From NCBI GenBank assembly GCA_027924585.1, contig BSBM01000096.1:7935501-7999500 (forward strand): a DNA stretch of 64,000 nucleotides, in the 5' to 3' direction. Position 1 is the stretch's first letter. Each line of letters starts with the position of its first letter. The notes under the pieces are model-generated. The model was not told the DNA's origin. It did no database searches and saw only the letters and a program-made list of their open reading frames with translations. A program made the translations under genes and the position numbers. Source of the DNA: Larix kaempferi. Taxonomy: Eukaryota; Streptophyta; Pinopsida; Pinales; Pinaceae. Positions 47,533 through 58,980 of the stretch are shown in pieces.

Positions 47533-50500
47533 GTAAGATTCTGCAGCCTTATTCCTTCATATTCATATTTGTTTTATTTGTTGTACGTTGGATGTTATTT
47601 GTGGCATTTGTTGTAGCTATTGCTTCCGGATTTTATTTATGGCATTGTTATAGTTTGTTCTATAGCTTATTATTTTCACACTTGTGTTATTTTGTAATCA
47701 TTCCATATTTCTTTGATAACACAAACATGGGAGCAGGGGGGATGAGTGACACCTTTTTTGAACATTAATAAAAGGCGATTTGGATTAATTATTTTTCATT
47801 TTCATACCCCTCTTGTATACCCATCTTCTAAGCAAACAATACAATTTACAACTTAATTAGTTACATGTGTTTCTATTTGTATATACAACAAACCTGAAGG
47901 TTTACTATAAGTAATAAACTCAAATTCAACCTTAAGTTTGTTCAGATTATATCTAGAAATTTTATCATTAGCCAGCACCCTTCAACAGTTGTGTGACAAT
48001 TATCTAGACACACAAGAGCACATTCCCAACAAAGATCAAAACAAAGCTAAGAAGAATCTCAAGGAAAAGAAATCGGTAGAGCAAACTGGAGGAGTATAGA
48101 AACCTGCTAGTAAGAAGTTTCAAGAAAAATAAGCAATACAAAACAAGCTCAATATTCAAAGTGAATTAACAGGTGAAGTAGGGATAACCTATGGAGGGAA
48201 AGCACATGAAACCCTAAAAAATTCTCCATGACAGAATGGATTATAAGAAATAAATGAGAAACAAAAGATTCACTTATAAGAAAATAATAGGGATAAGGAG
48301 TCCCTAAGGAGAAAAAACTGCAAGATACAAGGATCATTTTGGATACAAGGAAGATAGTGTGGGAATGGCAAGGCTGCTTCTGAAAGCTAAAACATGAGAG
48401 ATACTAGTGAAAATAATAGAAGAGAGTAATAAAGGGTGAAGTTATGAACCAAGTGCGTAAACCCTAGAAAGGAGTAAGGGATGCTCTTTTTGACTAAAAC
48501 TTCCCCACTCCAATTGTTCTTTTTCATTTCTATTACTTTGAAATCCACTGCTTCAGCTTTAGCCACTCAAATCAAAGTTTTGATATTCTTTTCTATTTTT
48601 CATTGAATAGTGGCGTCTTATTTTGGAAACATTAGCTGGAAAGAAAAGAAAAGGCCTCTACATAGAAGCTGATTGTTTTTTTTCCAATCTTCCACCAAGT
48701 TTATGATTTTTTGTGAACTTTTTCAAATGTTGTTGGGTTAATTTCAAGGGGTAGTGCACAGGTGTCCCCCTTTAGGGGAAGTGCCCCAACATCTCCGTTC
48801 TTATGTGGAGTGGATGCTAGGGCATCTGACAAAAAGGTAAAACATAATGGGGTTTTTACATCACAGGAGTGGTGGAAGTATGGGGGGCACACCCCCACCC
48901 TCAGGAATTCATCCTCATACTGGTTTCTTTAATTTTGTTAGCTGCGGAAAAAATCGTAACACCAAGAGTATCTATCTCTCCTAGCGACAATGATAGCCAT
49001 ACATAACCAGATGGAGGTAGGTAGTAATGTTGAATAGTTATTAAGTATAAAAATTTATCTCCAAACTTTGACTTGTCAATATTTATGGGTATTCCATGTG
49101 TACAATGGACACCTTCTTGGTCATAATAGCCCAAAATTGATGTGAAAAAGAACCAACATGAAGCTCTTCACTTATACACCAAACTTCAACAAGAATATAT
49201 TTTCCATGTGCTGCAATCTCTGATAAACACACCCAAACACATTATCCCTGATCCCAATGCAAGTTATAAGGCTTGCACAACCTTCATAGCTAATATGACA
49301 TAAGGTGCTCCTATTGCAGAGAATGTGTGACACGAGCACAAACCAATTGTTGGTGAAGAGTGCCTAGAAATGTTAGTACTGCACTTTGCATTATAGTGAC
49401 AACTTCTAAAAATTCCAGATGAACCTCTAAAATATTTAGCAATGACGAGAGTGTTATCGAAACCCACTGGTCCATACCAATTCACACCAAAGATGGGTTG
49501 AACCACTTTCCAAACTAGACCAATAAGCTTGTTCAGTCGGTTCTTTGGATGCATTCTATTTTGGAATGCCCTTCAAAAGGTTGGGTCCCCACCATGCACC
49601 ATAATTCCCAAAACTAAAAAATTAAATCATGCATATTGAACAATGTGATAGCGCTTCTCCCAAAAACCTTGGTTGTCTACATTGCTACCTAAATGAATTG
49701 GTTAGGTAGGAAATTGACTAGGCCACTCATGTAGCACTACAAGATACCTCTAAGAGACTTTAGTTAAAGCATTGGGAAGAGGTTAGCAAGGGACAACCTT
49801 GATATCTAAAATAATTTAGAAACCACCATCCCAACAAAGGAATTTTAGCTATGTTAGAAATGGAAGAGATGAATTCCTCATTTATCACAATGAAATTGGT
49901 GCAAAAAAATTACTTGGTATGGATGGATAAATTATAGGACAATGAACTAGGTCTTGGGAATGAAGCTAGGAGATTCAACAATAACTGTGAAACATATTCA
50001 AGATATCATGCAAAGGAACCCCTTACACCCACTTATATTCAATGGTATAAGCATAATAAGCTTTTGGAAGATTGGTTTGTGAAGCAATCAACCCAACATG
50101 TATGATGTTGTATGTGATGATCACCACATAATAGGAAATCAAGAAAAAGTCTATTTTTTGAAAGGCTCAACTTGAGAAAAATCTGTCTAAAAACAATTAC
50201 AGACTTGTTTAGTTGTCAAAATGCTTTTTTGACAAATTAGAATTTCAAAATATTTGAGAGATTTAATAAGAAACATAAGAATCAGACTTGGATGGTACGA
50301 TATCAGTTTTGGTTGAAATAGGGTGATCACGTAATTCTATTGAAATGGAAAATTTCACCATAGGCTTGCTTTTCAAAATTTTGGGGTTGAATCTCCCATT
50401 TGAACAAATGCATTATTTAGTTGTAGAGTTTAGAAGACAAATGAGAAACAAAAAAATTCTATAAGAATCAATAGATACTTGAGGCATCTAATAAATCTTG

Positions 50501-50679
50501 TCTGCAGTTAGAAAGGGTCTTTATAATTAAAATTATGACATTTTTTCTGGTCTTAGATTATCAAAGAATATCTAATCTCATATGATGCCCTTATTCCATC
50601 TGGTTTTATTTCTTTCTCATTCCTTACATTGTGTGATTCTTATCACGTAGAAATTATGTGAATTATATTTCTCATGCAG
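47533..50679. other. No gene recognised inside the CACTA element
   Basis: Probably a mix of intron from the captured demethylase gene and other captured or filler DNA. Minus-strand open frames at 48901-49134 and 49264-49554 read like protein in places (GYYDQEGVHCTHGIPINIDK; PTIGLCSCHTFSAIGAPYVI), but I cannot assign them. Confidence 0.4.
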
Positions 50680-52240
50680 GATACCTGAGGATGTAGCATC
50701 TCAACGGCCCGCAGTCACCGATTAAAATACCGACAGAAAGGCGAAGGGGAAATGGTACTAAAGAAAATTTTTGTAAATGATGTGATCGAGAACAATCAAA
50801 TACTTATCATACTTCTCCAGAAATCATCCACTCACCATGCCATTCTACAGAATTCTGAAAATGTTTCTTGTGACCCTCTATCTTCACCTTTCTCTACACC
50901 TGAAACAAAATACAATGCAACCTCCTCTGATGTGAACGGATTGAAGGTATCAACATTGCAATCAGATACTTTGGTCAATATTAGCACATCACTAGGTATA
51001 AATGAATACATGTTTATGGAAAGCTCCTCAAATATTACAGAAGAGACTTCAAGCACAGTAGGAATTGGTGTTTCCTTGTCCAACAATGACAAGAATAAAA
51101 ATCTGGTATTTTATAATAATGCCTGGTTTCCACCATCATGTACTGACAATATTCATATACAAAGGAAATCATTTAAGAGGGGAACATTGTACACCAACAT
51201 GGACCGAGATTCAGGTCCATTGGCTTGCATTGCATGTGGATTTTTGGTCTTTGCGAGCATGGCTGTAATACAACCTTGTTAGGAAGAAGCTAGGAAACTC
51301 TTGCCTTCTTACAATAAACTTGACTAGAAATATTTTGATACTTTTGGCACAGGGAGTGTCATTTGTGATGTTGCTTGTGGTGGAATTACAACTACATATT
51401 CACGTAAGGTTTCTAATTCCACAGTACTTCCCCCCTTGTGGTTTTATCTTCCTTTTAATGAATAACTGTCATACAAATTTCTTGCATTTTTTTATTTTTA
51501 CGTTTCTAAATACAAGAATTTATTGTTGGAATCATTTTTATGTAATAAATAACAAATCTAGAGGGAAGTTCGCATCTTTGGACTTAATTTTAATTCTTGG
51601 AAATCCCATCCTATGACAGTTATTACCCTGAATGACATCACAATCTTTCATTGTGTTCTTGTAGAATCACCCATGATAGATGAAAATAGTGGAATGGACA
51701 TTGAAAATGTACAACTTGACAACCATGGAGCCCCATCAGCATCTACTGCAAATATAATGGTATATACCAATTTGTTAAATGAGGAAGGTTGCAAACACAA
51801 TCTTGTAGATTTTCCAAGTTTGTCCATCATGAAAAACAATTTGGATACAGACCTCTACAAGAATAAGTTATCAAATGACATAATGGCATCATGGCAATTC
51901 ATAGCTAAAGAAAACAATGTAGTAGCTTGTTCAAAGAACACATTATGACTTGCAAGGATAATGCTTGTGAAGGGCATTCAAAGTACTTGTCTTCTGTAAT
52001 TTGTCTAGAGAACTCACCTGGTACAGACAATGAAAAAAACACACATGCTTATGGAGATGTTGCTGAGAATATCAATTCAGTAGATGTCAATGCAGTTGCA
52101 CACACTGAATCAGTAGAGAAATTTTGTGGGCATTTTGAATCAAAGAAGAGGAAAGAATCCCCAAACTTATCAACTTTGAATGATGCAAGCATGCAAAATT
52201 CACTCTGTCTGCAGTGCTTCAGGAATGCCTCAAGTATCAG
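50680..52240 (+). pseudogene. JmjC demethylase (REF6/ELF6-type) fragment A
   Basis: Exon 50680-51403 follows a tgcag acceptor. It reads SHRLKYRQKGEGEMVLKK, IFVNDVIENNQILI, NLVFYNNAWFPPSCTDN, then RGTLYTNMDRDSGPLACIAC and GFLVFASMAVIQP, ending at a gtaagg donor. The next exon starts after ttgtag at 51665 with ESPMIDENSGMDIENVQL. The R-rich segment followed by a CxxCGxLxFAxxAVxQP box is characteristic of the region after the JmjC domain in plant REF6/ELF6 proteins. Small frameshifts near 50720, a TAG at 51280 and a shift near 51945 disable it. In the parental gene this part precedes fragment B, so the two pieces are in swapped order here. Confidence 0.78.
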
Positions 52241-52846
52241 CTCCCCCGTGCTCCCCCACGTTTATGGGATGGGTAAACTTATGGGGAAATGTTACCTCAC
52301 ATCCCCCTTTTGGGGGAAACACGTGGGAAAAATTTTCCGTATTGATGGAACATGTTTCTCTTTTGGGGAGGCGTCTGGGCGGCCCCCTTGATAGGGAAGG
52401 GATGCCCAGATCCACCCCTCCCCTTATTTTCATCTTTTCATGTAGGGGAACAGTTTTGTATGGACTCGATTGGTTTTGTACAAGTGGCATTCAAGTCAAT
52501 AATATTAATTGATAATGTTAAATTCTCAATTATTAATTCTTAAAAGTGACATTCTCCTTACCTTTCATTTTCTATCCTTTTACTTAAACTTTTAACATTA
52601 CCATTAATTGTTTCAGGATGTTTGAGAGTGGTTCCAACCTCATATGACTTCATACGCAAAAAGTAGAATTTTAGATCCCATTTAAAATTCAACAGACTTA
52701 ACAATTTTCAGGATTTCGGAATTGTAATGTTTTTTAAGAGTTGTGGCATTTCAGCATGGAGCAATTTATCCTTTTTTTACTATGTAATGTTCGAATAACT
52801 CGCATGATTTTTCTTCTTACTCCATTAACTTTGATTCTTATATTTA
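52241..52846. other. G/C-rich patch then AT-rich DNA, no gene
   Basis: At 52241 the demethylase homology stops abruptly and a segment with several CCCCC/GGGGG palindromic patches runs to about 52450. This may be a small insertion. The rest is AT-rich without features. Confidence 0.4.
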
Positions 52847-52918
52847 AGGGTGCTAGCTCAATGGAAAAGCACTTTCCTTAAAGGCAAGAGGTTGGTGGTT
52901 CGATTCCCCCGTTCCCTA
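52847..52918 (+). tRNA. Decayed tRNA-like sequence (pseudo-tRNA or SINE head)
   Basis: The 72 bases can be folded as a cloverleaf: acceptor arms agggtgc/gttccct, D-stem gctc/aagc, anticodon stem ctttc/gcaag with loop cttaaag, T-stem ggtgg/ccccc with loop ttcgatt. Box A (tagctcaatgg) and box B (ggttcgattcc) of RNA polymerase III promoters are present. Each stem has one mismatch. The anticodon position reads TAA, but the short variable loop does not fit tRNA-Leu, so the gene is probably decayed or organelle-derived. Confidence 0.5.
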
Positions 52919-53455
52919 TATATAAAAATCAATGACTAATTAAATGACTAGTTAACAACAATCAATGACTAAATAAATAGCGAGTTAACAACGATCAATG
53001 ACTACAAAAATGACTAGTTAACCACAATTAATGACTAGTTAACCACGATCAATTACTAAATAAATGACCAATTAATAACAATAAATGACTACTACAAATG
53101 TTTAATTTGTGACTAAAAAAATGACTAAAATCGCATATAAACGACTATTAGTAGTCAATTTCCACTATGTTATAGCTCGACTAACTTAGTCATATTTATT
53201 TTAGTCATTAATAGTTTCCTTAGTAGTATATTTGGTCATTGATTTAGTCATTAATTGTGGCAATTAATAACTAAATCAATGACCAAATATACGACTAAAT
53301 AAGCAAACTATTAATGACTAAAATAAATACGACTAAGTTAGTCAAGCTATTCAATTGTGGAAATTAGCTACTATTAGTCACTGACTAAAAAATAGTCGTT
53401 TATATATGAATTTTAGTCATTTTTTTAGTTATTAATTTCTCATTTTGTACTAGTG
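52919..53455 (+). repeat. Right CACTA terminus with subterminal repeats and large foldback
   Basis: Many aatgactaa and gttaacaa motifs lie at 52930-53110. An imperfect inverted repeat with arms of about 150 bp (about 53112-53262 and 53268-53428) follows, then ttctcattttgtactagtg ending at 53455. Confidence 0.85.
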
Positions 53456-54290
53456 TATTCTTTTGCTTAAAATTCTGCTTGATCTTGACGGCGTATCTAT
53501 AAGATGCTCCTAGTGAGGATATGTCTAGGAAATCCATCTTTGTCAGAATCTACCTGTGCAGGCCAGTGCATTACTTTAGGAACAAGTGTCGTTCAGAGTT
53601 TCGAATACCAAGCTTGAAGCATAGTGTATGGAACATTTTGGTAAACTCTAGCATTGTTTGGTCTCTCTCCTAGCGCAAAGTCGTCCATCTGGTGTACTGG
53701 TCATCATAGTTTCCGATAGGGTAGAATTCTTCCTTGACGACATCGACAAAATCCGCCCAAGTGGGGTTTGTCCTGAATAGTTCAGACTCATCTCTTGCAT
53801 GCCTCTTGCATTACCCGTTCCACCAGTCTTTAATATGGAGAAGGGACTTAAGGAGCATGAATGTGATATTTTCGATGTCGGAAAATTTTTGAATAGAGAA
53901 GTAACCCTCTAATAGATTCAACCATTTCTCTTAAGCGTATGCATCTATATTTTCTTCAAATAGGGGAATGTCAAAGTTAACTTGTACCTTGAAGGGAGTC
54001 GCACCCCCGAAACGAGTGCTCGTTGAAGTTGCATCCACCATCATTGGCATTCTTCAAAGGATCTGTACGAAATTATCCATCATCTCGTTCCTCTGTCACG
54101 TGAGGCCTTCCTCGAGAAACAAATTAATAGGATGTCATGCTTCATCATCTCTCTTTTCTTCTCCCACCATGGGAGCCTACTTGGGTGGACAAGGAGGGTT
54201 TTCCCCAAGCTCAACTAGTTAGAGACCCAACTCTCGGTATTTAGATCTCGTCGGAGACATCCACTGAGAAATCACAAGAGAAGAAGGATA
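53456..54290 (-). pseudogene. gag: Ty3 Gag fragment cut at the CACTA end
   Basis: On the minus strand a single frame can be followed with several stops: TRFGGATPFKVQVNFDIPLF, EKWLNLLEGYFSIQKFSD, LLKSLLHIKDWWNG, NPTWADFVDVVKEEFYPIGN, YDDQYTRWTTLR, a stop, ERDQTMLEFTKMFHTL, MDFLDISSLGASYRYAVKI and KQNFKQKN. This is a typical plant Ty3 Gag domain. Homology ends within a codon or two of the CACTA terminus at 53455. The remaining Gag is not seen on the far side of the CACTA element at 38976. The stops include TAG where related Gags have CAG. Confidence 0.9.
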
Positions 54291-54298
54291 TGATACCA
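54287..54298 (-). other. Degenerate primer-binding site
   Basis: The minus strand reads TGGTATCATATC. The first eight bases match the initiator tRNA-Met complement; the rest has decayed. Confidence 0.7.
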
Positions 54299-54299
54299 T

Positions 54300-54927
54300 T
54301 GATCTGTATTTATGTGAGAACGAAATAAAATAGCATATATATTCACATACACAGATATATGGAAAGAAACACAGCAATACAGTAAACTCATATTCTATTA
54401 AATGAATGAAATAGAACAAACTGTAAAATAAAAGCAGCTTGAATGGTGGTAGGTATATCTCTGAGAAGAGATGTGGCGGTTGCACTCATTCGTGACAAAA
54501 AGAATACAAGAAGAGGCCGAAAGATACTATTTATCATAAGCATGAGGGAAAGAACCCTAAACATTTAAAAACCTAACCCTAGAAGATGAATTGTCATAAA
54601 GTTTGTGGCCCGAAGGTGGGTAGTTGAATATTCAACTTCCCAGGGTCATAATGTTTGCATACGATCTCCGTTTGGGGCGCTCGATAGCCCATTGGAAAGT
54701 TCTATCCGAGCTATAAAACTTTTGAATGGAGGCTTATGCATGTTGTTGGAAACCATTTCCACCCCCATCCCCCCACGAATCTCCAAAAACGTCGTTTAGG
54801 GCCTCAAAACGGCCCCAGAAGTTCGCAACCCAAAAAACTATAGAAGAATTACAAGAAAACTACCAAAATAGAAAAAAAAATTGAGCTAGTGGAATAGGTG
54901 GGTGTCCACCTATATCCATCTGGATCA
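54300..54927 (-). repeat. 5' LTR of the Ty3 element, about 630 bp
   Basis: On the minus strand it begins TGATCCAGATGGATATAGG and ends ACAGATCA, one base before the primer-binding site. It is the same family as the solo LTR at 20235-20855. Shared features are ggacacccacctattccac near the start, a cctaaacgacgttttt block and cgccacatctcttctcagag. Confidence 0.88.
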
Positions 54928-55044
54928 CTGATTCTCATATATGCTTCGCAATCTATGCACTGTTCAACATACCATTCTATTTTTGTGCATCTTCACATTC
55001 ATTGGATTCTATGCATCATCCATTCTTCTGCTATTCTTTTCTTG

Positions 55045-55255
55045 GGCATATGTCTCAAATACTATATCATCCCATGTATCATTTGTTGGACTGCTCGTAT
55101 GTTCTTGTGCACTTGTATCATGTACTATATCACCCTACACATCATTTGTTGTACTACTCATCTATTCTTGTGCACTTGTTTCATGTACTATATCATCCTA
55201 CACATCATCTGTTGTATTGCTCTTTTGTTCTTGCACACTCAACTCTCTGCTAGAT
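55045..55255. repeat. 63-bp tandem repeat, about 3.3 copies
   Basis: Units start near 55045, 55108 and 55171, each with tatcatgtactatatcac or a variant and tgttgtactactc. The period of 63 keeps the frame, so a 182-codon plus-strand frame stays open through it. On the minus strand the 21-residue unit contains DDIVHETSAQE-like sequence broken by stops. I cannot tell whether either strand was ever coding. Confidence 0.85.
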
Positions 55256-55861
55256 TATGTTGTTCTAGATCAACGAGTCATTGACACCCCAATAATTCAA
55301 ATATTTCCAAATCAGAATGCTATCTCTTGTTCATCTTCAAGCTTACTTTCCACTCACCAACTTGGCTTCTTATTTATACTTGACTTGTTTAGACAATGTG
55401 TCCACATGTTTGTCACAACACCCCTTCTTCCTTTCTTCATGGTCAAGCTTACTCATGCATCTGCCACTTGTCTTGATCTGCACGATTGAAGTATCATGAT
55501 TTGTGGGTCTTGCGCACACTCATTCCTTGGCATAGTGGTACTTGAACACTTAGTAACTACTACTTGTTTTGTCGTGTTCCCTTGAACTACCATCGCTTGG
55601 TGGGTCTCGATCACTTTTGAGAATTGCATACATGTCCAACCACCTCTCACTTCCTAGACTCTTGCGCACTTCTGATATTTTTCCAACCATCACATTACCT
55701 TTTAAGTACCACGACTAGGTGGATGGGATTAGGGACTTGCACACATACTTTATGTACTTCTTCAAAATGGCACATGGTTACTAAGTTCTGTTTGACATCA
55801 ATGACAACCAAAGTTCAACATTGTGGGAACTAAAGAAAAAATTTGAAGAAGGATTGCATAC
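55256..55861. other. No gene recognised
   Basis: Overlapping short open frames on both strands, none with a motif. It may be the 5' leader of the element that follows. Confidence 0.4.
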
Positions 55862-57181
55862 ATGGATGTACCGAGTGATGACTATTTGGAATTAGATGCA
55901 TGGGAGCTTGAGGAGAGGTTATCATGGGAAGAGTCATTTTCTAAAGATGGTTTCAATTCTTTGGTGGATGACAATAAAAGAGATGAAACAATAGATCGAG
56001 GTTTGCATAATCCAAATGAGTTGGATGATTATTTTTGTGACAACATATACAATGTTGAAGAGGAAGTTTCTTCAATGACTAGATTTGTAGATGGCAAAAT
56101 GTTACCTATTTTCCTTCATGCTTCGCCCATAGAGGAGAAGAATCCTAAGTGGATAAGGTTAATTAAGGGTCATGAAAAGATATTGAAGAACATGAATTGA
56201 ACACAAAAGGAGTTCGAGCATATCTTGCAGCAGTGTAAACCCATGTTTCGAGAATGCTCTACATCACAATTTAAGAAGAAGATGTTTGGTATGTTTACAA
56301 AGAGAGCATCCAAAGTTTCTTGTGATGAATCTAGTACAAAAGGTGGTGACTCCATTGTCATTGACCAACGTGCAAATGACCATGAGGAGAGAAAAAATCA
56401 GTCATCATGTAGGAGTCCTAAATAAAATGAAGCCATGCTCACAAACTCTTTTCAACCATACAAGAGTTTGGATCAAAAGAAATCACATATTGCAACCTTG
56501 AGTCTTCATGTTGAACACAAAGTGGAGGAGCATAACATCATGGATGGACCACACGGAAATGATGAAGAGGTAACATAAAGGTATGATAACAATTCTGATT
56601 TTTGCATCAGTCATATTTTTTTGCTTCGTCATGATATAGCAGCCATTTCATGTAAGGATGATGGTATTGTAGAATCTTCTAATGTTGATATTGGAGAATC
56701 TTGTAATGTTGATTTGAGTGTTAAATATTAATTGTGTGTTGTATATTCATGCCACAAACATTCTGATTTTATATATCAGCCATTAGAAAATGTGAACAAG
56801 ACACAAACCTTGGGAAATGAGTGGTTACCAGGAGCTAAGGAGGCAATGTTGTTGGCATCCCAAACAAGGAAGTAGAAAGAAACCTATCTTCCACCATTAT
56901 TTATTCCAATGGAAGAATGTGAAAAGGTAGAGCATGCAAGGGAAGAAGATGATTTTGGGGAGGATGACAATGTAAAAAAATCAAAAAACTTAGTGGATCA
57001 TTTTCCCCATGAGCCACATCATTTGACAAGACAACTAAAGGTAAGGAAAGAAAGGACTATGGAATCCTTGAATCATTGTGATGATACACAATCATTAGTG
57101 GAAGATTATTGTTGGATAGCTTCAAGGATAGAGGATAGTTTGGGAGAAGAACCTTTAATTGCATACCTAGTATCACTTTGA
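55862..57181 (+). pseudogene. Unrecognised acidic ORF region, copy 2, 5' half
   Basis: The plus strand reads MDVPSDDYLELDAWELEERL, then an acidic chain with DDYFCDNIYNVEEEV and KWIRLIKGHEKIL, a stop at about 56198, then CKPMFRECSTSQFKKKMFGM, a stop, then RYDNNSDFCIS (about 56582), SSNVDIGESCNVDL, a stop, then EECEKVEHAREEDDFGEDDN and ASRIEDSLGEEPLIAYL. The frame is mostly constant with single stops, so it was a long protein until recently. RYxxNSDF and the Cys/His/acidic composition link it to the 376-residue ORF at 16588. No known domain is recognised. Confidence 0.5.
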
Positions 57182-58980
57182 GAAGCAGTGGCAGGAATTA
57201 AATATTATTATCTACACCCGCTCTCTAATAGAGATCATCTTCTCATGATTACTAATATGTACCATGGTGCACTACTATAAGAAGAAGAATAATTCGACAG
57301 GTTCCCTCATGAGCTTGATATCACCCAATGCTACTTGAAGAGCACACAAAAGGCCCTTCAATAATCATAGATGCAAAATGTTTAGCTTGTTAAGGAGTTG
57401 AATGAGTTACATCCTTCATCCTACATGAAATATAGGCAGTTGTATATGGTCGGTGGCATTATTGATGTGATGGAGGAACCTCATGTGAGGATTGAGCATG
57501 AGGAGCATTCACATTTGCAGGTACTTGGGGAGAGACTTGGCGTGGAGGTTGTTGTCCAGGCATTTCATTTGCATCAGGAGGATCATGAGATGCCTCTTTG
57601 GGAGAGAGACTTTGCCATGGAGGGGTTAGATGAGTACATTGCATATGGATAAGACAGTAGAGGAGGATACCCATCCATGGATTTGGTGGACATATGTATG
57701 ACATAGATGGATACACAATGGGGTCAGATCATACCAGTCAGTTTCTAGTCTCGTGAGCAACAACATGGGAATCTATGGTTGTTGTATGATGCATTCATTA
57801 TTCACAATAGGATGTGGGAGTTTCACCTGAGTCAATTGGATGGGACAGGTGACATTGATGTGAGCCATATTTCTGGTGTGCAGGTTGCACAAGAGGAACT
57901 TTATGTTCTATTGGAGAGGCTCATAGAGGTTCAAATCAACATTGGGAATGATGAACTTCCAATTTGGTGCTGGGATCCTAGAATCCTTTAGAGTGATGGA
58001 TCGTTTCGGATGATAGTGATGATAGGAGGGGTGCATCATAGACAGTGGGATCATGTTATTACTGGTTCAGTAGTTTAGCAGCTAGCATGGGAGGTAGAGA
58101 GAGCCATCGCTTTCAGGAGCCTATTCTTGTGGAGTAGTGGATTAGTTTCCTATGTGGGAGACCTTATGATTGAGGGATACATTGTTTTCATACTAAGTGG
58201 CTTGGGAGACTACAAGAGACTCTTAGTGTGGAGACTATGCAGTGCAGAGGTGGATGCGATAAACACTCTACATTTTTCAGGTTCATTTGGGACCCTGGGA
58301 TCATTCTTGGACTCAGTTGTTTCAACTAGGTTGGTGATAGGATAGTTGGGGAGATGGAGTTATCTCTTGAGGGAATGATTGGATTTCATGAGTAGCCCAG
58401 AATCACAAACAATGATCTAGATAGATTTCCTTTTCCTATATTTGAGGTCGAGTATGGTAGCAGGATTGCATACCTCACTTGTATGCCTATCCAGGCCACT
58501 ATCCATGGTGGTAGATTCAGTTTTTACATATTTTTTAGTTTGGGGATCCATGGCAAGAGGATGCAGATAGAGTATGAAAGTGGGATGGCTATGATCAGAG
58601 TGGTGTAGCAGTATCATGGTGGTTCCTTTATGATATTAGTTGGGGATATTGGAGTTACAGTGCTGCATATATTTTTTGCAGCAGGTTCGGAGGTGAGAGT
58701 CAGTCTTGGCTTTCACAAGATGACATTCTTAGGAGATCATTTTAGTGGGGATTTAATTGAGTGGTTGCAGTATAGAGTTACTCTTATTATGGGAATTGGT
58801 CAGGAGGGTTCCTATGTCAGTGCTTTGTGGGACCATACAATGACTAGGATATGCATAACCTCCTTTCGATTGGGTTGGAGAAATGACATCATTTTTAGCG
58901 TTGGTGTGGGTTAGTTTGTGGAGAATAGAGTTGGTGATTTGTTCCACTTGAAGCTACAACCATATAAACGTTCACCACTA
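57182..58980 (+). pseudogene. Unrecognised ORF region, copy 2, 3' half
   Basis: Open pieces in shifting frames: MNELHPSSYMKYRQLYMVGG, EEPHVRIEHEEHSHLQ and LGVEVVVQAFHLHQEDHEM (57398-57650); MWEFHLSQLDGTGDIDVSHI and LPIWCWDPRIL (57779-57990); several hydrophobic frames to 58914. EPHV...EHEE, EFHLS and LPIWC match copy 1 in order and spacing. Function is unknown. Confidence 0.45.

Larger units (their letters stand above)
38977..53455 (+). mobile_element. Putative 14.5-kb Pack-CACTA carrying host-gene fragments
   Basis: The left end is CACTAGTACAAAATGAGA at 38977; the right end is its reverse complement, ending at 53455. Both ends hold many tgacta/tagtca subterminal repeats and inverted foldbacks. 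No TNP2-type coding is visible, so it would be non-autonomous. Inside, all on the plus strand with introns kept, lie pieces of cyclin T, HEN1 and a JmjC demethylase gene. The flanking 3-mers are ata and tat; only a 2-bp TA would match, so the target duplication is not proven. Two separate CACTA ends bracketing unrelated DNA is the main alternative. Confidence 0.65.

Noticed and set aside
49264-49554. Fourth captured host gene on the minus strand
   Set aside because: The text reads like protein but I cannot name a family, so it is only noted as an unassigned frame.
38974-53458. Three-base target duplication of the large CACTA element
   Set aside because: The flanks are ata and tat, which are not a direct repeat; only a two-base TA match is possible, so I do not count it as proof.
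54941-55489. 182-codon plus-strand frame
   Set aside because: Openness is explained by the in-frame 63-bp tandem repeat; the sequence is Cys/Ser-rich and hydrophobic without a domain.
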